A stretch of DNA of 64,000 nt from Flectonema sp. DT1601 (taxonomy: Eukaryota > Euglenozoa > Diplonemea > Diplonemida > Diplonemidae). Both the position numbers and the translations under genes were made by a program. The DNA is taken from assembly GCA_964019425.1 (NCBI GenBank), contig OZ025838.1, forward strand, positions 510,501 to 574,500. Direction: 5' to 3'. Under the pieces are notes generated by a model. The model was not told the DNA's origin, ran no database searches, and worked only from the letters and a program-made list of their open reading frames with translations. This document shows positions 32,240-43,462 of the stretch, one piece after another (the stretch's first letter is position 1; the number at the start of each line of letters is the position of its first letter).

Positions 32240-35200
32240 GCGTGACGTGCAATCTATCTATCTACTAGGAACCGATGTTTAACTATTTTTTTTATTTTAT
32301 TATTTATTTATTAAATAATTTTTTTTTTTTTTTTTTTTGAAATTCTTTATTCGTTTCTCTTATGGCAATTCAACTTATGGTTTTCTATGAGTACTGTTGC
32401 CTGTCAAAAAAAAAAAAAAACACCCACAACAGAAAAAAAAAGGAACAATTTGGCAAATTAATTATTTGTATCCAAAGAGAGAAAACTGCTTCGTTTGTCG
32501 CAGTCGCTACTTTCGCATGGAATGCAATAGATTAATTTCGCAAAAGCAATATATTCAAAAAAAAGAAAAAAAAGAAAAATTAACTGAAGTCTGTTGAATT
32601 AAAACCATTCTTTTAAAGCCATCCCCCCCTTCTTACTGTCTTTCCTGATTTTTTCCAAGATTACTTGCTTATTTTTTTTTTTCTTCCCATCCCGTAATTT
32701 CTTTTTATTTCTCTTGTCGAAAATAGGTGTTGTCAACAGTCCTTAACACTTGCTCTTTTGTCAAGTGGGTCTTAACACCAATACTGAAGGTCATAACGTC
32801 CCTTCACGACTGAGGGAGTCTTTACGGTTGTGTGGTATCAAATGACTGATACCCCGTAAGCTTACCATGATGTAACAAGTGTTAGATTTCTGGAATAAAT
32901 AAATAAATGAAATAAAATAAAATAAAATTTTCTACAAGTCATACCCAAAGTGAACTCGTCAGGTTTCGTGTTATTCTGAGTCACTTTTATTTTTGCTTTT
33001 TGATTATTTTTTAAAAAAAAAAAATCGTTGATTAAATAAAAATAGTTATTTTTATGTTTGATTATTATTATTATTATTTTTTTATTGTTGTGCATGACGA
33101 GAGTCTGGATAGTCATTTACTTTGAGTTTGTCTCATTGACCCTCGTTTCATGCATGTAGCGGTGTGTACGCAACTTATTGGTTGCATGCCTGTATAGATT
33201 GTTTGTTTTCAATCTGTCATGCAATGTGCTTGTGTTGATCATTACTGAGTTGTATATTTTAGGTTTATTTGGTACGGATATTTTGTGGTTACAGCGCAGC
33301 AGATGAATCTGCCCGCAAGATCCATAGCTTGCGCTGCTTCGGAATACTTGGAAGGAATGCTTTGTAGTCCTCCAGTAATCATCGACAGAATAAAAAAAAA
33401 AAAAAAAAAAAAAAAAATCTCACTTTTCGTTTATTGTGAGTGACCGTTTTTCAAAGGCCCCTGCACGTTTTATAAGAATTCTTTGTATAATAATATTATA
33501 TATAAAAAAACAAAAAAGATGCCTAATCCTTCACCCATTCCCCGTGTTTCTTTTTACCGTAATACCAATCTTAAATGCAATTATACCTTTTTTTTTAAGT
33601 ATAGCCGGTATTGTAGGAATTCATAATCATGTTTGCACCCCTTTAATCTACCCCTATATTATAATCAGTCTTGTATGGTATTTGTGGATTGTTTACTTGT
33701 TCTGTACATATATGTTTGTCATAATAAGTGTGCATGTTGGTGCCGTAAGACGTCAGTGAATATCAATTTAACCCCCCCCGTATTGTAATGTGGTGTCTTT
33801 TTACGACGTTCGTTTCCGTAAATGCGTTGCAACAAATGATTGCTCGCTTCGGACACCTTTCTTACGTTTTCATACGAGTGGTTATTATCAGAACTCCGCC
33901 CCCCTCTACCTTGAGGGTTTATATCAGGTTGATTCCCTTCAGACAAGTTTTTATTTGTAATGTGTATGCTCATGAGTTATGAAAAACAGTTATGGTAACA
34001 TAGGTAAGACGATAGTATTTTATTTTTGCAATCACCACGTTTTAGGACCAGTTCTTTTAGTTTTCCTTTTTCGTGTATTAACCTTCAAAAAAAAAAAAAA
34101 TATATCCAATTCATCCTTTCCCAAACTACGTTATCATTTTCATTTTTTCTTCATTTCTTTTTTTTAATATATCGAATTTTCAAAAAAAGGTAATCTGAAT
34201 AGTGATATTTCTTTTTGTGCTATTTTTTTTTTTGCAAGCATCAGATACTTCAGAAATGCTTGCCTTATTTCAGCTACAAAGGTCTGGTAAAATTTTTCGG
34301 ACTTTAGTTGTGAGCAAATTGCACTGAGAGGTTATCCCCTCTCTCGAAAAAAAAAAAGAAAAGAGTGAGTACATTGTTGCAGTTTGAACCAGAACAGTGA
34401 TTTTATTTTTTTTAAAAATCTTCAATTGTCTTTTTTTTTTTGAAAAAAAAAAGCTCTTCTCCCTCCCTTTCAATTTAAAAAAAAAAAAAAAAACATTTTT
34501 TTCGGCAATCATTGCTGGCAGTGTCTACCTGTACGAATTACAAAACGGTACTCAAAGATTCCGGAAATACGGTGACGTGCATATGCAGATTCTCGAATAC
34601 TTAAAAGCGCCTGGTACAAACACCCGATGTCTGAGTTGCTTGCTCCTTTTCTCCTAAACGTTCATTGTTTCTTAATGAATGTGGAATCTGTTATAAAAAC
34701 CTTATCGGCCGGATAAGTAGGACTCAAATTTTTTTCTTCTTTTTTTTTGTTTGTCGATGCGGGTTTTATAACATTTTCCATTTCTCTTGGAATCCAAAAC
34801 GAAAAAAATGTATTATTTCTTATCATGTTTTGTCATGTGGTACAAAAATGTATAACGGCAAGCACCTGCTTTCAAATGCTGTTGTCGCATTTAAGAGTTC
34901 GACGTTGATCTTCTTTGTCAGCTATCTATAACTGTTTAATTGCTGAGCTATTTGAAAGGTGATGAGAAATCTTTCCTTTTTGTTTCCCCCTCTTCCCCCC
35001 TTTTTTTTCATAGCGTTTATTTTAGTTCACTCTGGTACAATACAGATACTTTATTTTTTCATAAATATACGTCTCTTATCGTCTGTGAGAGTCTCATGGT
35101 TGCTGGTAGCGATCTAACTGTTACCCTGTTGAGCTTTTCCTGACTTTTGGCTTCCTAGGCTTCGTAAATAAAATAAGTTTTTTTAAACATTTCAGGCCCC

Positions 35201-36400
35201 CCCCCCCCGACTTTTTTTGCATCCGTACTTTTGTTTTGAAAGACATCTAATTCAAGGTCCGGCGCAGTTATGACCTTAAACTGACTGTCATCTTACCTGA
35301 TCCTTTTGGTTTTCATTTCTTGCTGAGTGATATGGCTATGTGCTGCCCAAATCTTTTGTGGTGCATTTCTAAAGCTTTTCGGTAAGCCCACAGTACACTT
35401 ATAATGCTTTGGACAACTGGGGGTGAACGATCCTCGGTACTGTTCCGGGGGTTTCTATTTTCTTTCGTGGAGTGTGGGCATATGGCACATGTGGTCGTAT
35501 TATAAAGAAAGATGTATATGAAAGAAAGAAGATTTTTTATTTTTTTCACCTTCCCCCCACTCCCAGATCGTTTCTCTTTTATTTTCTTTTGTTGTTTACA
35601 ACCTGTTAGCCTCTGGGCAAGGTGGAGGCTGGAAGTCGATCACTTCCAGCCAATACTATGAAACTACAATCTTCGCGATTGGGTCCTTACTGATGCGGGC
35701 TACCCAGACCCCTCGTAGTCATCAGTTTGTATTTTGCTAACTAAACTAAACTAATTGCTGCCCTCTCGTGTTTTTTTGAAAAGACTAAACTGAAAGTGAC
35801 TCACAGAAATTACTGAACGAGATTGAAAGGCTCAATTAAATTTCTTTCATCTGAAGACTGAATGATTTTATATTTTTTGTTTACAATAAACCAGAACAAA
35901 TAGTTCACTCCAATCTCCTTTTTTTGTTGTTACTCTAGTGCATGTCAGCGAGCTTACGCTTTATTAGGCAATCATGTGTTTCTATCTTAGCAGGTCCATT
36001 TTTATTTTTAGTTTTCACTGTGTTATGCAAAGCATTGTCCTTGCTCCTGTGAAACTGGAAATTTTCAAATTTTTATTTTTCCCAATTTCTCATAGTGTAA
36101 AAAAACAATTCAAAAAAAAAACTAATTGGTGAACAAAAAAGAGAAAGAAATGCTTGGGCAGTGACATCTCGCTGCGTCCCCGCATATTCTTTTGGCATGT
36201 TATCCTAAGACAGATTGTTTGTGTTGAGGAGAATGCTTCTGAACAGATAAAATAAATATGTCGGAAGTTGCATGCTCTGTCTTTCACAACCTCTTTTGTT
36301 TCACATTCCTTTCTCCGTTTTTTTTTTTTTTTTTTTTTTTTTTTTCCCCCTTGACTTTAAAAAAAAATTGCTGCGGTCCATGAAAATTTAAAAAAAAATC
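31037..36400 (+). other. Long AT-rich spacer
   Basis: No credible protein gene over 5.4 kb. It includes ATT microsatellites (31045 and 33061), T runs of about 20-29 nt (32210, 32321, 36318) and A runs (33392). Dispersed repeat C is at 35070-35179. A hairpin-bearing stretch at 35605-35755 shares its last ~32 bp with 11330-11362 (atcagttygtattttgcta). Confidence 0.45.
35070..35179. repeat. Dispersed repeat family C, copy 1
   Basis: cgtctcttatcgtctgtgag, agtctcatggttgctggtag, cgatctaact, gagcttttcctgacttttgg and cttcgtaaataa recur in the same order at 57799-57915 with few changes. No coding potential; ends in an A/T-rich tail, so it may be a SINE-like or retro-inserted RNA. Confidence 0.7.
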
Positions 36401-39400
36401 TACCTGGACGATGGGCTGGTGGCGGGCACCCTGGAACAGGTGGACAAGGCCCTCCAAATCCTGCAGAAGGAGACGGCGGAGCTGGGGCTGACGCTGAGGC
36501 CGGACAAGTGCCAGACACACGTGCTCGACTCAGCCCAGAACACCCTGCCCATGGGGTGGGGGTTAGAGGGGATGAGACCCCCACTGTACAACGGGGACTT
36601 CCTGGGGGCACCGTTCGGGACGGATGAACACTGCCAGGAGTTCGTCGACAGGAAGGTGGCGCAGCTGGAGAAGAAAGCGGAGCTGCTAGCAGACCTGCAG
36701 GACCGGCAGGTGGCCATGGTGCTCCTAAGGCAATGCATGGGCTTCTGCAAGGTGACCCACCTGATGCGATGCTGCACGCATGGGAAAATGGACACCTCGA
36801 TGCGGAAGGTGGACGAGCTGATGAGGTCCACGGCGAGCCGAGTGTTGGGCCTGACACTGGAGGGGCCAAAGTGGATGCAGGCACAACTGCCGACCCGGAT
36901 GGGGGGATTGGGGCTGCGGTCATGTGCAGAGCACAGGGGAGCAGCACTACTGGGATCCCTGGAGTTAGTCCAAGGGGTGAGCAAGTCACTATGGGAGGGG
37001 TTCAAGGGTGTGCTGATGCCAGCGCTGAAGAAGGGGTTGAACCTCGCCCTCCCGGAGGAGCTAAGGATAGAAGAAGACGGGCCCGGGCCGAACCCCCAGA
37101 GACTGTCCTCGGCGAAACTGGACCAGGTCAAGAGAGACTGCCTGCTGGCGGGGGCGGATGACCCGCGCGATAAAGGGAGGCTGCTCTCTCTGCGCATGGA
37201 TAAGGCGAGCGCATGGCTGCAACAAGCAGATGAAGAGTGCGCGATGGACCCAGAGACGTTCAGGATCGCATGTGGGATGCGATTGGGCGCAGCGCTGTTC
37301 GCAGAAGGGGCAGTATGCAGGATATGCTCAGGCCCGCAGGATAGGCAGGGATACCATGCCTCGATCTGCATCAAGAACGGGCACGTGCACCAGCGACACG
37401 AGAGGGTGAAGGAGGAGTTCATCTCCATCTTTAAGCAGGCGGGATTGCCGCTGCTGAGAGAACCCAGCCACCTACTGGGACCCAACAAGCAGAGACCGGG
37501 GGACTGGTACTGCCAAGAGGGGCTGAGGGAGGGGAGAGGCCGAGCCTTCGACATCACGGTGGTAAACCCGGGGAAAATTAAAGTTTATAAAACCCCGGGG
37601 CAAGCCGCGAGAGAAGCAGAGTCCCTGAAAGGGAACAAGTACGCGGAGCAGTGCACGAAACACGGGATTAATTTCTCGACAATCGCGCTGGAAGCGTACG
37701 GAGGGATGGGACGGGAAGCGGTGGGGACCCTGAAGAAGTTGGTGCAGATCTGCGCAACGAACTCGACGGTGCCACACCGGGAGATCGCGGGGGAGATGGC
37801 GAGGAGGATCTCGACATCGGTGGTAGTGGCGACGGCGGAAGCACTGAGAGCGAGGGAGGCGTCGGTGGCGATGGACTCGGTGAACCCATTGCCAAGGACG
37901 AAACCGCCGCCCGAGATGACGGAGAAGCCGACACCACAAGAGAGAGAACCAAGACCGAGAGCGGAAACGGAAGAGATCCAGCAGCTGGAAGCAATGCGGC
38001 AGTCGGCAGGACCGAACCCGACGATGAGTGGTTTGCCGAACATCGGGAACTCCTGCTACCTCAACGCGTCCGTACAGTGCCTGCTGAAGGGCACGGCACT
38101 GACACAAGTGCTGACGGGGAAGGAGGAAGTGGGGATGTCGGGCCTCCTGAGTGGAGTGGTCAAAGGGAGTGGGGAGTGCCTGGAGAAGCTGTCCAAGATG
38201 TTCGACCCGCTACAAGACAGGCGGCAGGGGGAGGTAGTAGGAACCCTGACGTCCATAGTAGACGCCCTGTTGGAGGAGAAGAAAGAGGAGTGCGAACCGT
38301 TGTTCTCGGCAGTACAGCTGAAACAGCTGGTCTGCACGGGATGTGCGGACGCCTCCGGATCGACGGATGAGTTGACGCTGATCCCACTGTGTGGCCGTAC
38401 ACCACAAGTGAGGCTTCAGCCGACGAAGGAGAGAGTCGAGCGGTCCTGCGAGAAGCTGTGCGGCAGCAAGGAGGCCACGTTGGAAGAGAGTTTCGCCTCG
38501 CTCCCAAGCTCCTTGATCTTCCAGAGAGACAAGCAGGACACACAAGGGTCCTTGGGATGGGAAGAGCGCTTCCAGGTGCAGGTCGGGGAGAGGGTGATGA
38601 CGTACCAGCAAACGGGAGCGATCGCACACCTCGGGAGTGACAACGCGGGGCACTACGTGTCATACACGTGGGACGGAGTAGGCTGGCAGAAGCAAGACGA
38701 CAAGGCAATAAGCCAAGTGTCGACAGAGGAGATCCACGGTACGAAACCAGTAGTAGTGGTCTACTCGAGGGTAGAGGGATCGACCCAAGAGGATGTCGGG
38801 GTGCCGGTGAGATGGATTCCGGTGGCGAACAAGGACCGGATGGAGGTACGCGAGGCACCGCCGTCGGAGGAGGACACCGCGGGGTACACGTCCAGGGAAG
38901 AGGCGGAGTGTGTCCTCCGGACGCGAGTAGTAGGGGGGCAGACGCAGCGCAAGCTGCTCCTACTGGTATCGAGCGTCTGGAACGCGGAGATGGAGAAGCT
39001 GGGGGCGGCGGCATGCCTGATACACATGGGAACGCTCGACAGGAGGTTCACGTGGTCGGGCTGCCTACCGACATGGGACGAAGCGACTGCGGAGTACGTG
39101 GCAGCGCTGCTAGGGCTCAACGCGATCAGGGAGAGATCGCAACTGCTGGGGGGTGAGACACAGATCGAGGTGGTCACACCGCAGCAGGGGTGGGGAGCCG
39201 AGCAGCAGGAGGCGCTGAAGTTGGTAGCGCTCCCGTCGGTGATAGAACACCAGGTGACGGAAAGCTCACGAGGGGTGGAGAACCTGGCCCTCTGGGAAGC
39301 GGAATCGGCGGCATGGGACGAGCCGGTGGAACTCTCGGAGGACGGGCTCGACTACTTGGTGATCGAGCTGGAGATGAATCTGGGGCTGTCCCAATTGAGG

Positions 39401-41989
39401 GGAATGGCGGCGGAACCGGATGAATCCCAGTCGCTCCCAGGAGGGTCGACGGCATCAGGCGAAGACAGACCACGAGCCGAAGCGCCAGCCCAGGTGGAAG
39501 CGCAGACGACGGAAGCACAAGGAGCGGAAGCAGTAGGGCTGAGAGACGAGCCAGCACAGGAAGTGGGACAACCCGAGGAAAAAGAGCCCCCATCCCCCGA
39601 CCCCCCGTCGAAGGAGGAGAAGCTGTATGCGGTGGCGGTGGGATGGAAACCGGGAGTGTATGCATCGTGGGAGGAGGCGAAGGCACAGACGGAAGGGTGC
39701 CCGAATGCGACACACCAGAGTTTCTCCTCCAGGAAGGAGGCGGACAGGTTCGTAGAGAGGTGGCAGCCGGAGACCAGGGAACCGACCCGGGCCACGGAGG
39801 GAGTCAGCCCACGTAAGTGGTACGCAGTGGCGAGGGGCAGGGCGGTAGGCCTGTTCCAATGCTGGAACGAGGCGAACTCGATGGTGTCAGGCTACGCGGC
39901 GGCGAGACACAAGAGTTTCGCAAGCAAGGGGGAGGCGGAGGGATACCTCCGAACCCACCTGCTGGGGGAGGTGGTTGGCGAAGTAGGGACGAGGTACACC
40001 TTGGTGTACGCATGCGAGGAAGACCCGGTAACGGGCCGTCTGGGGGCGGCGGCGAGCTGGTTGGACACACACCGTTTCGAGGTGTTGGGCACATGGTCAG
40101 CTGGCCTGCCAGCGGGAGACACACACTGGGGGCGATACTTCGCAGCCCTGGTGGGGCTGGTAGCGGCCAAGGCGTGTGGAGGCCTCGTCCCAGCGGAGGC
40201 ATCCCTGCTGCTGCGAGGAAGCACGACACACTGGTCGACGGACCAGAGAGAGGTGCTGGAGGAGGCGGAGTTGATGGGGAGGCGTACGACGCTGGTGGAG
40301 ATGCCAGAGAGGATGAGAACACACGCGACGGAGGAGGCTGAAAAAGCGGCGAAGGAGGGCTCGACCTCAGTGACGGAAGCCGTGATGAAGGTTTTCACAG
40401 AGGGGGCAAAGAACTGCCTGGGACACGGGACACAGACGGGTCCCTTCACGGTGCGGTGGGAGGGAAGACAACTGCGTCTGGAACCCCAGTACACAGAAGA
40501 GGGGACGGGATCGTCAGGCGGCCGAGAGTCGGTGGAAGGAGAAGACGCGAGGGTAGAGGGCCGAGACGAGCAGAGCCCGGTCCCAACCCCGAAGGGGGCC
40601 GTACAGAGGGTAGAGGCGGGAGTCCTGGAGTTGAGCTCGGAAGGGTCGGAGGGAGATGACGATAGATCATCCTCCCCAGCGACAGGGCAGGACGAAGGGA
40701 ACGGTTCCATGTCGGGAGGCTCCTTGGGGAGTCCAGGGACGTCGGACATGGAAGCAGAAGAACAGACGGACGAAAGGGACCAGTCAGTAGACCCGTCGGC
40801 AGCAGAGACCTCAGGCGAAAACCATCACCTGGCCGAGGACCTGCAAGCCGAGAAGGGGGACGAGCTGGACGAGACGTCCCATCACTCAGGAGAGCCACCG
40901 TCGTCAGACGGCATGGACGGAGTGGAGGGGTTGGAGGACCTGGAAGACTCACAGTCGGAGACGGAAGTCGACGGAGAAAATGTGACGGAAGGGTCAGTAG
41001 TCCAGTACGTCGAGGAGACGTCAGAGGACGTGGTCCAGGTGGCAGAGTCGGACACAGAGGAGGAGGGATCGTCAGACTCCCAAATGACCAGGACGGTCGA
41101 TGAACAGGAATGGGAAGAGGGAGCGGCGCCTGAGGGGAACGCAGGTCAGATGGCCTGGATGCTGGGACTACACCCAGAAGGGGGGAACGCGGAAACACGA
41201 CGGGAGGGCCAATCGGAGCCCCTTTCAAAGCTGGTGAACTCAGGCGAATCAAAACCAATGGCCGAGAGATCCAGTTTGGGGGCGAAGATGGGACCACGCG
41301 CAGTGGGTAGTGACGGGAGCGGGGAAGACGCAGAGAGATCGCCGGGCACGGTGTCGACACCGAGCACGAGAGGGAGGACGAAGTACAGAAAGGGAATGGA
41401 GGAGGAGAGGGAGGAGTGTGTGTCGCCGAAGACAAATACGGGAAGGGGACGCACGAGAGGCCGGAAGGCAAAGACGGGGGCAAAGGGGGCCGGAAAGGAG
41501 GACCCAAGTCCGCAGGTGTTGCAGGCGGAAATAGGAGAGTCCACCCCGAGCTCAGGTGAACGGCAGGCGAGGAGGAGGTACAGGAAGGGAGAAGAGAGGG
41601 AGAGGATAGAGGTTCTCTCCCCAGACCCGAGCAGGAGAGCGAAGAGGAAGAGACGCAAGCAGAAGGAACCGGAGCCAGTGGAGGGCACCACGAGGGAACA
41701 GGCGCCGCGGAGTTACAACAGGAAACCCACACTGCGTCGGGTAGGTAAGGGAGACTCACCCGACACAATGGGGTACGCACACGGGCCCCCGGGCTCCCTG
41801 ACCTCGTTCACGGACGCGGGCGTACGCCCGGAGCCGGCGGAGCGAGACGGACAAGGTGTGGCAGGAGTAGAGTTGGTCACAAGGTCGTCGTCACAGAGTG
41901 AGAAAAGCACCCAAGGAGAGATGAGGGAGAGAGAAGGGGATCCAACACGAAGGGTCCTGGACTTCTCGTCGAAAGGGGGAAGGTGCTAG
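36401..41989 (+). CDS. LINE polyprotein: RT C-terminus, R2-like endonuclease, USP-type protease, RNase-H-like folds, two hybrid-binding domains
   Basis: Open without a native start; residues are numbered from the first ATG at 36419. RT motif C (YLDDGLVAG) and the following LGLTLRPDKC helix are at the very start. At 300-317 is CRICSGPQDRQGYHASIC (CCHC knuckle), then RHERVKEEF, RPGD (Asp362) and FDITVVNP, in the order of the R2 restriction-like endonuclease. At 538-785 is a USP domain: Cys box GLPNIGNSCYLNASVQCL (Cys546), VCTGC, LPSSLIFQ and His box GHYVSYTWDG (His745) with WQKQDDKAI. Two related RNase-H-like segments (about 840-960 and 1190-1300) share LGAAA...GLNAIR / LGAAA...GLVAAK. Two RNase H1-type hybrid-binding (viroplasmin) domains are at 1068-1115 and 1133-1181. 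A long acidic tail ends with two basic repeats containing YRKG. USP domains remove ubiquitin; its role here is unknown. Confidence 0.85.
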   Translation, partial: YLDDGLVAGTLEQVDKALQILQKETAELGLTLRPDKCQTHVLDSAQNTLPMGWGLEGMRPPLYNGDFLGAPFGTDEHCQEFVDRKVAQLEKKAELLADLQDRQVAMVLLRQCMGFCKVTHLMRCCTHGKMDTSMRKVDELMRSTASRVLGLTLEGPKWMQAQLPTRMGGLGLRSCAEHRGAALLGSLELVQGVSKSLWEGFKGVLMPALKKGLNLALPEELRIEEDGPGPNPQRLSSAKLDQVKRDCLLAGADDPRDKGRLLSLRMDKASAWLQQADEECAMDPETFRIACGMRLGAALFAEGAVCRICSGPQDRQGYHASICIKNGHVHQRHERVKEEFISIFKQAGLPLLREPSHLLGPNKQRPGDWYCQEGLREGRGRAFDITVVNPGKIKVYKTPGQAAREAESLKGNKYAEQCTKHGINFSTIALEAYGGMGREAVGTLKKLVQICATNSTVPHREIAGEMARRISTSVVVATAEALRAREASVAMDSVNPLPRTKPPPEMTEKPTPQEREPRPRAETEEIQQLEAMRQSAGPNPTMSGLPNIGNSCYLNASVQCLLKGTALTQVLTGKEEVGMSGLLSGVVKGSGECLEKLSKMFDPLQDRRQGEVVGTLTSIVDALLEEKKEECEPLFSAVQLKQLVCTGCADASGSTDELTLIPLCGRTPQVRLQPTKERVERSCEKLCGSKEATLEESFASLPSSLIFQRDKQDTQGSLGWEERFQVQVGERVMTYQQTGAIAHLGSDNAGHYVSYTWDGVGWQKQDDKAISQVSTEEIHGTKPVVVVYSRVEGSTQEDVGVPVRWIPVANKDRMEVREAPPSEEDTAGYTSREEAECVLRTRVVGGQTQRKLLLLVSSVWNAEMEKLGAAACLIHMGTLDRRFTWSGCLPTWDEATAEYVAALLGLNAIRERSQLLGGETQIEVVTPQQGWGAEQQEALKLVALPSVIEHQVTESSRGVENLALWEAESAAWDEPVELSEDGLDYLVIELEMNLGLSQLRGMAAEPDESQSLPGGSTASGEDRPRAEAPAQVEAQTTEAQGAEAVGLRDEPAQEVGQPEEKEPPSPDPPSKEEKLYAVAVGWKPGVYASWEEAKAQTEGCPNATHQSFSSRKEADRFVERWQPETREPTRATEGVSPRKWYAVARGRAVGLFQCWNEANSMVSGYAAARHKSFASKGEAEGYLRTHLLGEVVGEVGTRYTLVYACEEDPVTGRLGAAASWLDTHRFEVLGTWSAGLPAGDTHWGRYFAALVGLVAAKACGGLVPAEASLLLRGSTTHWSTDQREVLEEAELMGRRTTLVEMPERMRTHATEEAEKAAKEGSTSVTEAVMKVFTEGAKNCLGHGTQTGPFTVRWEGRQLRLEPQYTEEGTGSSGGRESVEGEDARVEGRDEQSPVPTPKGAVQRVEAGVLELSSEGSEGDDDRSSSPATGQDEGNGSMSGGSLGSPGTSDMEAEEQTDERDQSVDPSAAETSGENHHLAEDLQAEKGDELDETSHHSGEPPSSDGMDGVEGLEDLEDSQSETEVDGENVTEGSVVQYVEETSEDVVQVAESDTEEEGSSDSQMTRTVDEQEWEEGAAPEGNAGQMAWMLGLHPEGGNAETRREGQSEPLSKLVNSGESKPMAERSSLGAKMGPRAVGSDGSGEDAERSPGTVSTPSTRGRTKYRKGMEEEREECVSPKTNTGRGRTRGRKAKTGAKGAGKEDPSPQVLQAEIGESTPSSGERQARRRYRKGEERERIEVLSPDPSRRAKRKRRKQKEPEPVEGTTREQAPRSYNRKPTLRRVGKGDSPDTMGYAHGPPGSLTSFTDAGVRPEPAERDGQGVAGVELVTRSSSQSEKSTQGEMREREGDPTRRVLDFSSKGGRC

Positions 41990-43462
41990 GGACTCCACGA
42001 AGGAGGTCTCAAGAGTCGAGGAAAAAACAGAGCCAAGACCCCAGAGCCAACCCAAAACACATGGTAGAGGACGAGGGAGAACAAGAGCGGGAGCGAGGTT
42101 AGAAACGTGACCAAAGCCCCCGCGAAGCAGGAGACACAACCTGCAACCAGACCCCCCCCCAAAAAAAAAAACCCCGGTCAACGAGGCAAACTCGGACCAA
42201 AACATGCTTTTCACCCCCCCCAGGAAACACCGACCAGTGGAGCCAAAGGCCACACACATATTATAAAAATCAAAGGCCGCCCCCCAACCCAAGAAAAGGA
42301 TGAAAAACTTTCAAGCGAAAAAACTTGACGTCCGTACGCCCCAGAGATCAAAGGACGGACGACTCACACCCCCTTCTTTCGCCCCATTTTATTTACTGGT
42401 ACAGCGACAAATGTAAAGCTGGGTAGACGACGAATTATTTTTTATGCACAGAGACAAGGGATCCATGAGAACAAAGGATCAAGAGTAGAAGTGCACATTC
42501 CCCATCCCAAACCCAGAAACATGAGAACTCATTAAATTGAAGGGTCATGTCTTTTCAAGTCGAAAAATGCTTAAATGCTAAAGAAGACTGTCGTCCCCAG
42601 CTCGCGGGTTTTCCCTGTCACTGTATGTCGAGACAACGATCAGAGTCAGTAGAAAGATTGTACTAATTAACAGTATAATGAAAAAGGACAAAGAGAGTAG
42701 TTTCCATTTTATCTTCCCGAAAAAAACGCTAGGGACTCCACGAAGGAGGTCTCAAGAGTCGAGGAAAAGACAGAGCCAAGACCCCAGAGCCAACCCAAAA
42801 CACATGGTAGAGGACGAGGGAGAACAAGAGCGGGAGCGAGGTTAGAAACGTGACCAAAGCCCCCGCGAAGCAGGAGACACAACCTGCAACCAGACCCCCC
42901 CAAAAGAAAAAAAACCCCGGTCAACGAGGCAAACTCGGACCAAAACATGCTTTTCACCCCCCCCAGGAAACACCGACCAGTGGAGCCAAAGGCCGCACAC
43001 ATATTATAAAAATCAAAGGCCGCCCCCCAACCCAAGAAAAGGATGAAAAACTTTCAAGCGAAAAAACTTGACGTCCGTACGCCCCAGAGATCAAAGGACG
43101 GACGACTCACACCCCCATCTTTCGCCCCATTTTATTTACTGGTACAGCGACAAATGTAAAGCTGGGTAGACGACGAATTATCTTTTGTGCACAGAGACAA
43201 GGGATCCATGAGAACAAAGGATCAAGAGAAGAAGGGCACATTCCCCATCCCAAACCCAGAAACATGAGAACTCATTAAATTGAAGGGTCATGTCTTTTCA
43301 AGTCGAAAAATGCTTAAATGCTGAAGAAGACTGTCGTCCCCAGCTCGCGGGTTTTCCCTGTCGCTGTATGTCGAGACAACGATCAGAGTCAGTAGAAAGA
43401 TTGTACAAATTTGTTGTATAATGAGAAAGGACAAAGAAAGTAGTTTCCATTTTATCTTCCCG
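41985..43462 (+). repeat. Tandem duplication of the LINE 3'UTR (2 x ~743 bp)
   Basis: Copy 1 starts at 41985 (gctagggactcc, overlapping the stop codon) and ends in a short A6. Copy 2 starts at 42728 with the same words and runs to the poly(A). They differ at only a handful of sites, such as homopolymer lengths, so they are recent or kept alike. Each has the same small frame of 73 codons (42107 and 42850), which I take as non-coding. Confidence 0.9.

Noticed and set aside
36400-41780. Long minus-strand open frames (for example 36400-37557, 38160-39014, 40446-41780)
   Set aside because: They are shadows of the GC-rich LINE frame: low-complexity Pro/Ser/Arg/Leu translations with no domains.
42107-43071. 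Two copies of a 73-codon frame in the LINE 3'UTR
   Set aside because: The copies reflect the tandem 3'UTR duplication. Composition is C/A-run driven and gives no sign of selection on protein.
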